A stretch of 56,954 nt of DNA from Chrysiogenes arsenatis DSM 11915 (GCF_000469585.1 NZ_AWNK01000010.1:98530-155483), one strand, 5' to 3'; shown: positions 9,754 to 18,908, counted from the first letter of the stretch. The notes: a model not told the origin generated them from the sequence alone. Translations and numbers: made by a program.

Positions 9754-10992
9754 GTGATAAAAGGGCTTTTTCAATTAAAAGGTGGGGCTGGCGATCGCGA
9801 TATTCAGCTGGTCAAAGCCAACATTCCACTCCTCAAAAAAGTGGCAGAGGCGAAAGAATCACTGGATGTGTTTCTGGGGGATATCCTTGCCTATAAAGCC
9901 TTCGGCAAACTGGGCAAAGAGGCTCCATTGCGCAGCTCGGCTGCAGATAGCGTTAACGAAGAAAATCTGACGCTCGATATCGATTACGTCTACCCCAAAA
10001 CTCCGGTCTATAAAAGTAATAAAGTCGTTGTTCTGTTTGAGTTTGAAGGGAAAATGTATCTCTTTGAATCGACAATAGCGCATGTTGATCGTGCGGCAGA
10101 ATCCATTACGCTGGATCTCCCTGTCAAAATTGAACTCAACGAAAAGCGCACGGCTTTTCGTGTTAATACTTCCCGTTACAATATCAAAGTAAGCTTGAAG
10201 AATATTACCCAGACAGAAAAAGGGCAGTCCGAAGGGAAGATTGCTACTGTTGAGTATGTTGGCAAGGCATTCGACCTTTCCGATAGAGGGTTACTCTTTA
10301 TGGCGCTTGTCCCAATGACGGTTGCTGTCAATGATATTGTGCATATTCAGTTTAGTCTGCCACCTCGCGCAAATCTTGTTGGTGGCGCAGTCGATACGCT
10401 TGGCCGTGTGGCACACGTCCGCAGCCTCAATCGCTTTTGCGGTATCGAATTGCTTTCCGCCGAGCAGACGGCAAAAACACCGTTTGCCAAAGCGTATCCT
10501 TATTCTTTGTCGGGCGAAAATCGCACGGCACTGGGGCGCTTCTGTCGCGCGGTGAACATTGAAAATCTTCAGAAGGAAAAGTTTCTTGACCTCGGGGAAA
10601 AGAATATCGAAGAAGAGGAAAAGGTAGATATCATTATTCTTGGTGATCGCAAAAACCGTTATTATAACAACGATGTGTTTGACCGTGCGTTCCAGAAACA
10701 CTTTTTAGCTGGCGAGTCAAAGATCATTGAATACCTGCGCACGCACCACGAAAGCGCTGTTGTGTACGATAACACTGCCGATAAAGACGAAGCTGGCATT
10801 GAGATGAGTTGGAACGATCTCGTAAAAACGCTCCGTTCTTCAAAAATGATGAACCGGATTTATATCCTTGATAACAGTGAAATTGATGAGCTGAAAAAGG
10901 CCAAACTCAAAGCCTTCCGCGTTTTTTATTGTCACACGTCAAGCATGCGCCATCCGAGCGATTTCATTTCCCTCCTTAACGGTCGTGGATAA
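9754..10992 (+). CDS. PilZ-domain protein with N-terminal YcgR-like and C-terminal receiver-like regions
   Basis: A 412-residue soluble protein. Residues about 65-130 look like the flagellar-brake (YcgR-N) beta domain. Residues about 130-235 fit PilZ: KRTAFRVN supplies the arginine-containing lead motif, DLSDRG the D-x-S-x-x-G box, and a GRVAHVRSLNRFCGIEL strand follows. PilZ domains bind c-di-GMP; the arginine box here is not the perfect RxxxR, so binding is likely but unproven. The C-terminal third (VDIIILGDR to the end) has the strand-helix rhythm of a receiver domain, without a clear phospho-aspartate pocket. It starts with GTG immediately after the tsaE stop. An HD-GYP gene at 27.3 kb shows c-di-GMP is used in this cell. 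Confidence 0.7.
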   Translation: MIKGLFQLKGGAGDRDIQLVKANIPLLKKVAEAKESLDVFLGDILAYKAFGKLGKEAPLRSSAADSVNEENLTLDIDYVYPKTPVYKSNKVVVLFEFEGKMYLFESTIAHVDRAAESITLDLPVKIELNEKRTAFRVNTSRYNIKVSLKNITQTEKGQSEGKIATVEYVGKAFDLSDRGLLFMALVPMTVAVNDIVHIQFSLPPRANLVGGAVDTLGRVAHVRSLNRFCGIELLSAEQTAKTPFAKAYPYSLSGENRTALGRFCRAVNIENLQKEKFLDLGEKNIEEEEKVDIIILGDRKNRYYNNDVFDRAFQKHFLAGESKIIEYLRTHHESAVVYDNTADKDEAGIEMSWNDLVKTLRSSKMMNRIYILDNSEIDELKKAKLKAFRVFYCHTSSMRHPSDFISLLNGRG

Positions 10993-10998
10993 CTCCCC

Positions 10999-11883
10999 GT
11001 GTCACTCTATGAATATCCTCCCTACGAACAAAAAGTTATTCGTGAACTCAAACTCTGGCACGTTGCGGGCAGTGAATCGGCATTGCTTGATGTGCTGCAC
11101 CGTATTGGCACTCCGGTGCGGGCAGCACTGCGCCACGTGTCGCCTGCTACGCGTTCGCTAGGTGATCAGATTGGCGTAGCTGTCATGCGAGGATTTCAGG
11201 AATGGAGCAATCAGCCATTTGAGTTTGATGCGCTCTATCCGCCGCTGCACGCGTTGGGATATACGGCGGACGGCATCCATGATATTGCGCTGACGCTGAC
11301 GCTGGAACAGTGCGATCGGTTGGCGGTAGAATGCACACACGAGCACCTTGGGTATGCTACCCTGTCTGGTAGTGCCGGAGGGATGATGGGATTACCTGGT
11401 ATTGTTGCCGATGCCGTGGCGTTTTTGGCGATCAACTACCGGATGTTGCGCCTCATGGCGGCGTGCTATGGGTTTGATCCGCGCGATGAGCGGGTCGCGA
11501 CGCTGTTGCTCGGCATTATGGCGCTTGGTGGAAAAAATGATGTCAATGATGCCGAAAACACCTCGCCAGCGTTCGATGCGATGGCATCAAAAGTAGGCTG
11601 TTATTTTTTAGTCAAGCAACTTGCCATGGGGCTCAATCGGAGTGGTGGCGCGCTCAGCGCACAACTTCTCAGCCGCTTTGCGGGGCGTTTTGCCGGAGTG
11701 ATCAGTTCTAAAGTGGCCGATGGTGCCTTGGGCAAAGCGCTCCCACTGGTTTCGATAGCGATTGGTGGCGCTGTCGGGTACACTTTTACCGAGCATAATT
11801 TTGTGCATGGAACGAATTTGCTGCGGGAGCAATATTTGGAGCGCAAATACGGCTTTGATATGCTGTGGCAACAATCGAAATAA
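10999..11883 (+). CDS. EcsC-family protein
   Basis: A 294-residue protein with the EcsC pattern: an N-terminal YEQKVIRELKLWH helix, then hydrophobic segments including LPGIVADAVAFLAINYRML and a glycine-rich hydrophobic stretch SIAIGGAVGYTFTEHNF near the end. EcsC was named from a Bacillus locus with an ABC transporter affecting secretion, but its biochemical role is not known. It starts with GTG six bases after the PilZ gene, so the two are likely co-transcribed. Membrane association is inferred from the hydrophobic segments. Confidence 0.82.
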   Translation: MSLYEYPPYEQKVIRELKLWHVAGSESALLDVLHRIGTPVRAALRHVSPATRSLGDQIGVAVMRGFQEWSNQPFEFDALYPPLHALGYTADGIHDIALTLTLEQCDRLAVECTHEHLGYATLSGSAGGMMGLPGIVADAVAFLAINYRMLRLMAACYGFDPRDERVATLLLGIMALGGKNDVNDAENTSPAFDAMASKVGCYFLVKQLAMGLNRSGGALSAQLLSRFAGRFAGVISSKVADGALGKALPLVSIAIGGAVGYTFTEHNFVHGTNLLREQYLERKYGFDMLWQQSK

Positions 11884-11893
11884 GGAGATGGCT

Positions 11894-12772
11894 ATGCAGG
11901 TTGCAATCATTGGAGGCACAGGATTTGTCGGAAGCCACGTGACCCGTGCGGTGCTGGATGCAGGGCATACCGTTTCGTTGCTGGTTCGTTCGACTGGCAC
12001 CAAAGTGCCCGCCGGAGTCACTTCGTTTGTTGGCGATATCAGTGACACCGATTCGCTTGCTCGCCTCTGTCAAGGGGCCGATGCCGTAATCTATCTCGTG
12101 GGCATTATTCGTGAGTTCCCGCCAGTAGTGACGTATAAGACGTCGCATGTGTACGGGGTGATCAACACTATCAGCGCCATGAAGCGGTGTGGTGTGACAC
12201 GCTTGTTGCATATGTCGGCACTCGGCTCAGAGTTTGAAAGCCCAAGCGGATATTTACGCACGAAGTACGATGCCGAAATTATTGTGCGTCAGAGCAGCCT
12301 TACGGAAACTATTTTCAAACCCAGCGTGATTTTTGGCCCAGGTGACGGCTTTATCAACCTTCTGCGCAGGCTCACCAAGTTGCCTATCGTTCCCATGATT
12401 GGCGATGGACATTATCCTCTCCAGCCCGTCAGTGTCTATGATATTGCGGCTGGATTCGCGGCGGCGCTCACCACTCCGGCGATGGAAGGGAAGTGTTACG
12501 AGATTGGCGGGCCGACGGTGTATGCGTACCGCGACTTGCTGGATACCGTTGCCCGCTTACAGGGGAAAGGGGTGCCACTGAAAGTTCCGCAACCAATCGC
12601 GCTGATGCGTTTATTGGCGACACTGTTCGGCAAATTTGCCTTTTTTCCGCTGACGACGGATCAGTTGTATATGCTACAAAAAGGATCACAAACCGTTGAT
12701 ATGCGGATGTTTGAAGACGCGGGCATTGCTCCGCAGTCGCTGGAAAGTCGCTTTGCGACCGATTATACATAG
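11894..12772 (+). CDS. NAD(P)-binding atypical short-chain dehydrogenase (NDUFA9/complex-I-assembly like)
   Basis: A 292-residue Rossmann protein opening with VAIIGGTGFVGSHVTRAVL, the atypical-SDR dinucleotide motif. It continues with GDISDTDSLARLCQGADAVIYLVGI, then RLLHMSALG, in which the usual YxxxK pair is partly kept as YLRTKYDAE. The overall pattern matches the group that includes NDUFA9 and its bacterial relatives. The ATG at 11894 is favoured because TAAGGAG sits at proper spacing; an ATG six bases upstream is too close. It may bind NADPH structurally rather than act as an enzyme (family knowledge). The substrate is unknown. Confidence 0.83.
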   Translation: MQVAIIGGTGFVGSHVTRAVLDAGHTVSLLVRSTGTKVPAGVTSFVGDISDTDSLARLCQGADAVIYLVGIIREFPPVVTYKTSHVYGVINTISAMKRCGVTRLLHMSALGSEFESPSGYLRTKYDAEIIVRQSSLTETIFKPSVIFGPGDGFINLLRRLTKLPIVPMIGDGHYPLQPVSVYDIAAGFAAALTTPAMEGKCYEIGGPTVYAYRDLLDTVARLQGKGVPLKVPQPIALMRLLATLFGKFAFFPLTTDQLYMLQKGSQTVDMRMFEDAGIAPQSLESRFATDYT

Positions 12773-12784
12773 GAGCTACTACCC

Positions 12785-13099
12785 ATGGAAAATACTCATC
12801 GACCATTAAAGTTGGTAACGACTATCGTGCGGGTGGAGCTGAGTGAAGCTGTGATTGCGGCCATAGGGGAAATTGGTGTCGATGGCTGGTCGGCTACTCG
12901 TGGGCGTGGCACCAGTCAGCGGAGTTACGCCGAGTTCTTCGGTATGCGCATTGAGCCGATGAAAGAAATTATTTACACAATTGTTACGGCAGACCTAGCG
13001 CTTGATGTGGTTGCCGCCGTGCGTATTGCCGCAGCGCTTGATGTTCCAGGGAACGGGGTATGTTTTGTGACGGACATTGAACACGCAGTTGGCGTATAG
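12785..13099 (+). CDS. P-II-like signalling protein
   Basis: A 104-residue protein of the P-II (GlnB-like) ferredoxin-like fold: KLVTTIVRVELSEAVIAAIGEIGVDG, then a glycine/arginine T-loop start (TRGRGTSQRS), then KEIIYTIVTADLALDVVAAV. The uridylylated tyrosine environment of GlnB/GlnK is not conserved and the C-terminus is short, so it is a P-II relative rather than GlnB itself. AGGAGCT precedes the ATG. It converges tail to tail with a CPA-type antiporter eight bases away, and several P-II-like proteins bind and control membrane transporters, so the antiporter is a candidate partner (inference). Confidence 0.75.
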   Translation: MENTHRPLKLVTTIVRVELSEAVIAAIGEIGVDGWSATRGRGTSQRSYAEFFGMRIEPMKEIIYTIVTADLALDVVAAVRIAAALDVPGNGVCFVTDIEHAVGV

Positions 13100-13107
13100 G
13101 GTTTAAT

Positions 13108-14727
13108 CTATGCGTCTTCTTTGGGGTTGTGTTTGCGCCGGAAAAACCGATTACGACGCTTCTTGGGGGGAGTTTTCTCTTCAGGATGGTCTGGCAGTTC
13201 GCAATATCCTCTTTCCGCATCAGCTACCACGTCTTTGCGGTGTTTGGTGAGCACCCGTTTGAGTCGGGCAATGTTTTCTTTGGGAACAAGGATGAAGAGC
13301 AGGTCATTGCTTTGGATGACGGTGTGTCCGGTCGGTGTGGTGATGTTGTCTTCGCGGATAATGGCATTGATCAGCGTCCCTTTCGGGAGAAGCAGATCGC
13401 GAATTTGTTTACCGACGATGTCATCATCTTCGTTCACGATGTACTCAATAATATCGGCATTGGCGGTGCCGAGTGAGAGAAGCTCGATAGTGTGTTTCTG
13501 TTGTTTTTTGCCTGGCGATTCAAACCCGAGCCATTTCGCGAGCGGTGATATGGTCGCGCCTTGAACAAGTGTTGAAGTGAGAACAATAAAGAAGACTACG
13601 TTAAAGAAACTCTGGCTGTGTTCGACTCCAGCCAACATTGGATAGGTCGCGAGAATAATTGGTACCGCACCCTTCAGACCTGACCATGAAAGGAAGGTAA
13701 ATTCCTTAAAGTTAAAATGAAACGGGATAAGACTAATATATACCCCAATTGGGCGGGCGACGAGCGTGAGGACAACCGAGAGTAGTAAACCGACTACCAA
13801 AAACTCTTCAAACATCTCTTGTGGTGCAACCATCAGACCCAGCATGATAAACATGAGGATCTGCATCATCCAAGCAAGCCCTTCGTTAAAGCGGAAAATG
13901 GCGTGACGGTAGGGGACGTCGGAGTTGCCGATGACCAAAGCGAGAATGTAGACCGCCAGAAAGCCGCTGGCATTTATGAGCGCGCTGGCACTAAAGACGA
14001 AAAAGGCAAATCCCAATCCCAAAACGGGATAGAGTCCACCTGAGTCCAGGCGAATACGGTTGAGTACCCAGACGGCGAAGCGTCCAAACGCGTATCCTGC
14101 TATCCCACCAACTCCCATTTGCCAGAAAAATTGTGGTATCAGGCTGAGCAGTTCGGCCTTTTCCGACAGGATCAGCTGGATAAATCCCAGCGTGAGGAAG
14201 ACGGCCATGGGATCGTTGGTACCCGATTCTGCTTCCAACGTGCGCGCGAGATTTTCCTGAATGTTTTTGCCACTCAACACCGAAAACACGGCAGCGGCGT
14301 CGGTGGAACCGACGATGGAGCCGAGCAAAAGCGCTTCAAGCCAGCCGATAGGCAGAATCAGCTTGGCCGCGATACCAACAATACCTGCGGTCACTACTAC
14401 GCCGACCGTAGCTAGACTGAGCGCCGGTGCCATAACTTTACGCACGGCATCCCATTTGGTCTGCATACCGCCGTCGAAGAGAATGATAACAAGAGCAACC
14501 GTCCCAAAAAGCTGGGCAAGGAATGGGTCGGAGAAATTGATAAGCTTAAGACCGTCACTTCCCGCGATCATCCCAAAGCCGATAAACAGTACCAGCGCAG
14601 GTACACCGTAGCGGGTGGCAAAGCGTGTCGCAATGACGCTGATAATGGCGAGCAGAGCAAACAGCACCAGATAGTAGTTAGTATGAAAAATTTCTGGAAT
14701 ACCTGTGGAAAAAAGTATTTCGAGCAT
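13108..14727 (-). CDS. CPA-family K+(Na+)/H+ antiporter with C-terminal TrkA-C (RCK_C) domain
   Basis: A 539-residue membrane antiporter resembling NhaP2/CvrA. About twelve membrane segments run through the first 380 residues; GSIVGSTDAAAVFSVL and LEAESGTNDPMAVFLT contain the Asp-Asp type ion site. The cytosolic tail (roughly 400-500) is an RCK_C domain (GKQIRDLLLPKGTLINAII, with VIQSNDLLFILVP), followed by a very basic end. It likely exchanges K+ or Na+ for protons with ligand control through the tail. The start at 14727 gives the family N-terminus and has GAGAGGG upstream; an upstream in-frame ATG adds 40 unconserved residues. Confidence 0.9.
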   Translation of the reverse strand: MLEILFSTGIPEIFHTNYYLVLFALLAIISVIATRFATRYGVPALVLFIGFGMIAGSDGLKLINFSDPFLAQLFGTVALVIILFDGGMQTKWDAVRKVMAPALSLATVGVVVTAGIVGIAAKLILPIGWLEALLLGSIVGSTDAAAVFSVLSGKNIQENLARTLEAESGTNDPMAVFLTLGFIQLILSEKAELLSLIPQFFWQMGVGGIAGYAFGRFAVWVLNRIRLDSGGLYPVLGLGFAFFVFSASALINASGFLAVYILALVIGNSDVPYRHAIFRFNEGLAWMMQILMFIMLGLMVAPQEMFEEFLVVGLLLSVVLTLVARPIGVYISLIPFHFNFKEFTFLSWSGLKGAVPIILATYPMLAGVEHSQSFFNVVFFIVLTSTLVQGATISPLAKWLGFESPGKKQQKHTIELLSLGTANADIIEYIVNEDDDIVGKQIRDLLLPKGTLINAIIREDNITTPTGHTVIQSNDLLFILVPKENIARLKRVLTKHRKDVVADAERGYCELPDHPEEKTPPKKRRNRFFRRKHNPKEDA

Positions 14728-14943
14728 GGATGTTGCCCTCTCAGCGTTCTCTAACGTGGTACAAACGCCATCCGTTGCGTTTTTATGTGGCAATGATGGC
14801 GCCAGAATGTACCATAAGGAAAAGACGCATGGGATATTTTTATGCATTTATCTTGAATTTTCTCTCTTTGAAAACAGCTTGCAACCTTCGGTGGAAAGTA
14901 TAGGATGCGCGCCAGCCATTGGTATCAATGGTGAGATACGGTG

Positions 14944-15927
14944 ATGCTTGAGGTTTGTATGTTGCTGGCTCTGGCTTCAATTATTATTGGTTTAGCATTG
15001 TTAGTGTGGAGTGCGGACAAGTTTGTGGTTGGTTCGGCGGCAGCAGCGCGGTATTTTGGGATTTCCCCGTTGGTCATTGGTATGGTGATTGTGGGCTTTG
15101 GAACGTCAGCACCGGAAATGGTGGTTTCGGCCTTGGCGGCTTTTCAAGGGAATCCAGGGATTGCGTTGGGGAATGCTTTTGGCTCGAATATAACCAATAT
15201 CGCGTTGATTCTCGGCATCACTGCGCTTATCAGTCCGATTGCGGTGCATTCGCAAGTATTGCGTAAAGAGTTGCCTCTCCTTACTGGGATAACATTTTTC
15301 GCTGTTTACCTCTTGTTTGATCTTGAGATTACCCGTATTGACGCGCTCTTACTGCTCGGTGTTTTTGCGCTCATAATGGTGTGGACGTTCCGGCAGGGAG
15401 CGCAAAGTAGTAGTGATGCGCTCAATCAGGAAATGTCGGAAGCGCTGCAGGAAAATCGCCTTTCATTGAAGGCGTCAGTGGTATGGATGATTATTGGACT
15501 GGTTGTGCTCATTCTTAGCTCCCGTTTGCTTGTCTGGGGAGCTGTCACCATTGCACGTGACTTGGGTGTGAGCGATCTGATCATCGGCTTGACTATCATT
15601 GCTGTTGGCACTTCGTTGCCAGAATTGGCATCTTCCGTGATTGCTGCCCGCAAAGGGGAGCACGATATTGCGTTGGGCAATATTATCGGTTCCAACATTT
15701 TCAACACCCTCGCCGTGGTGGGTATCGCTGGTGTGATTCAACCGATGGCGGTTGATGCCGAGATCCTGCATCGCGATTTGCCGGTGATGGTAGGATTAAC
15801 ACTGGCATTGTTTGTGATTGGCTTTGGCTGGAAGCGTGCTGGTCGAATCAATCGGCTTGAAGGGAGCATGCTGCTGGCATGTTATCTTGGATATACGGTG
15901 TATCTGGTGACAAGTGTTCTTGGGTAA
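14944..15927 (+). CDS. CaCA-family Ca2+/Na+ (or H+) antiporter, YrbG-like
   Basis: A 327-residue inner-membrane cation antiporter with the two inverted alpha-repeats of the family: GFGTSAPEMVVSALAA in the first half and AVGTSLPELASSVIAA in the second; the Glu of each repeat binds the cation. GNAFGSNITNIALILG and GNIIGSNIFNTLAVVG are the matching second parts of the repeats. GGTGAG precedes the start; a GTG lies directly before the chosen ATG. It is divergent from the K+/H+ antiporter, and the 216 bases between them must hold both promoters, although no clear consensus stands out. Confidence 0.93.
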   Translation: MLEVCMLLALASIIIGLALLVWSADKFVVGSAAAARYFGISPLVIGMVIVGFGTSAPEMVVSALAAFQGNPGIALGNAFGSNITNIALILGITALISPIAVHSQVLRKELPLLTGITFFAVYLLFDLEITRIDALLLLGVFALIMVWTFRQGAQSSSDALNQEMSEALQENRLSLKASVVWMIIGLVVLILSSRLLVWGAVTIARDLGVSDLIIGLTIIAVGTSLPELASSVIAARKGEHDIALGNIIGSNIFNTLAVVGIAGVIQPMAVDAEILHRDLPVMVGLTLALFVIGFGWKRAGRINRLEGSMLLACYLGYTVYLVTSVLG

Positions 15928-15980
15928 TGATGTACTGAAAAGTACTGTTTGTCGCTTGTACTGCCGAGGGAGGATGGCGC

Positions 15981-16301
15981 ATGTCGTGGTTCATTTTGGT
16001 TGTCGCGGGGCTGCTTGAGGTCGTTTGGGCTGTAGGGTTGAAATACACGGAAGGATTTACGCGCCTTTGGCCATCGCTGTGGACATTATTCGCACTTGTG
16101 GCAAGTTTCGTTTTACTTGGGATTGCGATGAAGTCGCTCCCAGTTGGAACCGCTTATAGCGTGTGGGTTGGCATCGGAGCCGCAGGAACGGTCGTTCTCG
16201 GTATCTACCTGTTTGGTGAACCGATAAATACCCTACGGCTTGTCAGTGTTGGTTTGATTCTGTTAGGGGTTGCTGGGCTTAAACTGGCTACTCCATCATA
16301 A
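15981..16301 (+). CDS. gdx: Guanidinium exporter Gdx (SugE), SMR family
   Basis: A 106-residue four-helix small multidrug resistance protein. The first helix reads [20 protein letters not shown], with the essential Glu in LLEVVW, and the next segment is [12 protein letters not shown]; both are typical of the Gdx/SugE subtype rather than Emr[20 protein letters not shown] is the matching helix 3. Gdx dimers exchange guanidinium for two protons. GAGGGAGG precedes the ATG. I saw no convincing guanidine riboswitch in the 53 bases upstream, only a short GTAC repeat, so its control is unclear. Confidence 0.95.
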   Translation: MSWFILVVAGLLEVVWAVGLKYTEGFTRLWPSLWTLFALVASFVLLGIAMKSLPVGTAYSVWVGIGAAGTVVLGIYLFGEPINTLRLVSVGLILLGVAGLKLATPS

Positions 16302-16381
16302 AATGAAATAGACTAGCGCAGATAGACAACCACGAAGAAGCGTGTTAGATACTTCCATCCCACTGGCAAGGAATGGTTTGT

Positions 16382-17473
16382 ATGGGTATTGCGGACAAGC
16401 GTCGTGAACAGATATTCGATACCGTTTCAAAAACCCGCTTCCCGATCATTATTCTGATCATGCTCTGCACGATTGGGACGCTGGGGTTTATGTTCATTGA
16501 AGATGCCCCGCCTTTTGATTCTCTGTATATGACCATCATTACGATTGCGACGGTTGGCTATGGCGAGGTTATCGACCTTTCCGATAGCGGCAGAGCCTTT
16601 GCGGCATTTCTGATAATTTCTGGTGCGGTCACGTATATCTATGCCATTACGCTGTTAATATCTCTGGTGTTCAATAACAATCTCATCGGCAACATTAAAG
16701 AGTTACGATTGGAGCGGTACGTGACAAAGCATTTAAAGGATCATTTTATTCTTGTCGGTTTTACAAAGACGAGTCGTGAAGTGGCGCGGAGCTTCCTGAA
16801 TCGGGAAATCCCGTTTGTCGTGATCGAAGCCAATGAAGAGTTGGTGAAAATGGCGAATGCCTTTGGCTGCCCGCTGGTGTTGCATCTGGACCGCTTTTCG
16901 GTTGATTCGCTGCATCGTGCCAATATCGAAAAATGTCGGGGCGTGATTGTGGCGCTGGAGTCGGACGAAGAAAACATTTCGGTTACCGCCTCGGTGCGTG
17001 TTGTTGAGGAAGAACTTGGTCGTGAACTGATGGTCATTAGTACGGCGTTGCAAAGCAATGCGATCGCCAAGCTGCGCGCGGTGGGGGCAGACTATGTGTT
17101 ATCACCCGCCAGTCTTATCGGAAAAAAAATCGCTGCCTTGGCGACCAATCCACCGGCCTCGGGACATACCAGCGGCTTGCTGGAATCAATTGTCGTTGGT
17201 GATCACCCGATGTACGAATCGCGTGAGGTGAAAGTTGATGAGCGTTCCCCTTTCTGGGGCAAGTCGCTCAAAGATTTACAGCTCAGGAATAAATTCGGCG
17301 TGACGGTGATCGCGGGGGTTCGCTCGGATGGCGAGCTCGATATGCTTCCGTATGGCGATTATATTTTCGATCGCACTGGATCTTTGGTCATTATGGGGCC
17401 GCGCGAAGCGATGCACGATTTTCTTTCCTTCTATCATGAAGGGCAGACGTGCGAACTCACTCAGGAGGCATAG
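16382..17473 (+). CDS. Two-helix K+ channel with RCK (TrkA-N and TrkA-C) domains
   Basis: A 363-residue potassium channel subunit of the MthK/Kch type. The first membrane helix is about residues 22-40, the selectivity filter is in TIATVGYGEV, and the second helix includes YIYAITLLISLVF. The cytosolic part begins HFILVGFTKTSREVARSF, an RCK Rossmann unit whose glycine loop is atypical (GFTKTS), and ends with a TrkA-C domain (FWGKSLKDLQL, GSLVIMGP). The ATG at 16382 has AAGGA nine bases upstream; the ATG at 16373 almost touches that site. The next gene follows after two bases. Confidence 0.9.
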   Translation: MGIADKRREQIFDTVSKTRFPIIILIMLCTIGTLGFMFIEDAPPFDSLYMTIITIATVGYGEVIDLSDSGRAFAAFLIISGAVTYIYAITLLISLVFNNNLIGNIKELRLERYVTKHLKDHFILVGFTKTSREVARSFLNREIPFVVIEANEELVKMANAFGCPLVLHLDRFSVDSLHRANIEKCRGVIVALESDEENISVTASVRVVEEELGRELMVISTALQSNAIAKLRAVGADYVLSPASLIGKKIAALATNPPASGHTSGLLESIVVGDHPMYESREVKVDERSPFWGKSLKDLQLRNKFGVTVIAGVRSDGELDMLPYGDYIFDRTGSLVIMGPREAMHDFLSFYHEGQTCELTQEA

Positions 17474-17475
17474 GG

Positions 17476-17835
17476 ATGGAATGGAACAAGGTTTTTTCGG
17501 TTTTCTTTATTCTAATGGCACTTACAACGCTGGTTGGGTATATCGTTGATCAGGATGTGTATGCGTTAGTCATTGGTATTTCCATGAATCTGGTGGCAAC
17601 GACGATCAAGCTTGGCTCGCGCACGACATTGGGGAACGAGCTTTTGGCTGCATCACTGGTGGCCGACTTGCATTTGCTGCCAGCCGCCATGATCCATTTT
17701 CTTGCTCCAGAACGCGAAATGCTCGCGATTGCGATGGTGATGGGAGCGGTGGTTGCCAATGTTATCAGTGTGATTTTGGTGATCTGCGAAACCGTACTGG
17801 ATACAGTAAAACAACAGAAAAAAACCTACTGGTAA
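17476..17835 (+). CDS. Small membrane protein next to K+ channel (DUF6394-like)
   Basis: A 119-residue protein with three or four hydrophobic segments: FSVFFILMALTTLVGYIVD, YALVIGISMNLVATTIKLG, LLAASLVADLHLLPAAMI and a final AMVMGAVVANVISVILVI. It resembles a family of uncharacterised membrane proteins often found beside potassium-channel genes; the name DUF6394 is from memory and should be checked. AGGAGG lies eight bases before the ATG, inside the end of the channel gene, so the two are co-translated. A role as a channel accessory subunit is inference. Confidence 0.65.
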   Translation: MEWNKVFSVFFILMALTTLVGYIVDQDVYALVIGISMNLVATTIKLGSRTTLGNELLAASLVADLHLLPAAMIHFLAPEREMLAIAMVMGAVVANVISVILVICETVLDTVKQQKKTYW

Positions 17836-17945
17836 GTTACCGCAAGAACGAAGAGCCTCCTATCGTGCTGGTTTTTTCGTGAATTTTGGTGCATGACGTG
17901 GTATTCAATCAGCCGAAGAACTTTTTGATAAATATAGGTGATCCC

Positions 17946-18908
17946 ATGAAACTTGGCGTACTACTGCTCAATATGGGTGGTCCCGATTCGATTGAGTCGG
18001 TATTGCCATTTCTGCAAAATCTTTTCAATGACCCACGCATTCTTGGGATAAAAAATGGTGTACTTCGCCGCACGTTGGCGAGTTACATTATTTCTAAGCG
18101 AATCGCGGGGTCGATTGCAAATTATGAGAAAATTGGTGGGAAGAGTCCGATTTTAGAACATACTCAAGCGCTTGCCGTCACCTTGGAAGAGATCTTGCGC
18201 GCGAATGGCTGTGACGCGCTGGTGCGACCCGCTATGCGGTATACGCCGCCGCGCACCCCAGAAGTTGTTGCTGAACTGGTAGCGGCGGGCTGTGAGCATA
18301 TCGTTGCGGTGAGTTTGTATCCGCAGGAATCAATGACGACCACTGGTAGCTCTATTGATGATGACTTCATGAGCGCGATGGTAGCCTATCCTGAGGTTTC
18401 GACCAGCACAGTGCGCCATTATCCTGACTATCCGGGCTATATCGCCGCTTTACAGCAACGGATTGACGAGGCGGTTGCCCCGCTTCCCGAAAAGCCGTTC
18501 TTCCTCTTTTCGGCGCACTCGCTGCCACGAAAGATCATTGATCGCGGCGATCCCTACCTCGCGCATATCCATCGGACAGTAAGTGCCGTGATGGCACTGT
18601 ATCCGAACACATCGCACGAATTGGTATTTCAAAGTAAAGCGACGCGCGGCAAGTGGTTAGAGCCAGATATTGCGAAGGTGCTGCCGCAACTTATTGCTGG
18701 AGGGATGAAGCATATTTTGGTCATTCCCATCAGTTTTGTTTCTGACCACATTGAAACACTGTACGAACTTGATATGGAATATCGTGAAATTGCGGAACAG
18801 CATGACGTTGCCACGTATACTGTTATGCCGGGGCTGAATGGGAGCGAGTTGTTTGCTCAGGCGTTAGCGGAGATGATTCAGAAGGAGCTTTTGCATGACC
18901 GGGAATAA
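17946..18908 (+). CDS. hemH: Ferrochelatase HemH
   Basis: HemH inserts Fe2+ into protoporphyrin IX (or coproporphyrin III in other lineages). The 320-residue protein starts KLGVLLLNMGGPDSIESV, keeps the metal-binding histidine in FSAHSLP and the second site in SDHIETLYELDMEY. There is no extra C-terminal ferredoxin or membrane segment. The ATG at 17946 gives the family start and has AGGTGA upstream. It overlaps hemG by 14 bases. Pairing with an oxygen-dependent protoporphyrinogen oxidase suggests the last two haem steps are co-expressed. Confidence 0.96.
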   Translation: MKLGVLLLNMGGPDSIESVLPFLQNLFNDPRILGIKNGVLRRTLASYIISKRIAGSIANYEKIGGKSPILEHTQALAVTLEEILRANGCDALVRPAMRYTPPRTPEVVAELVAAGCEHIVAVSLYPQESMTTTGSSIDDDFMSAMVAYPEVSTSTVRHYPDYPGYIAALQQRIDEAVAPLPEKPFFLFSAHSLPRKIIDRGDPYLAHIHRTVSAVMALYPNTSHELVFQSKATRGKWLEPDIAKVLPQLIAGGMKHILVIPISFVSDHIETLYELDMEYREIAEQHDVATYTVMPGLNGSELFAQALAEMIQKELLHDRE

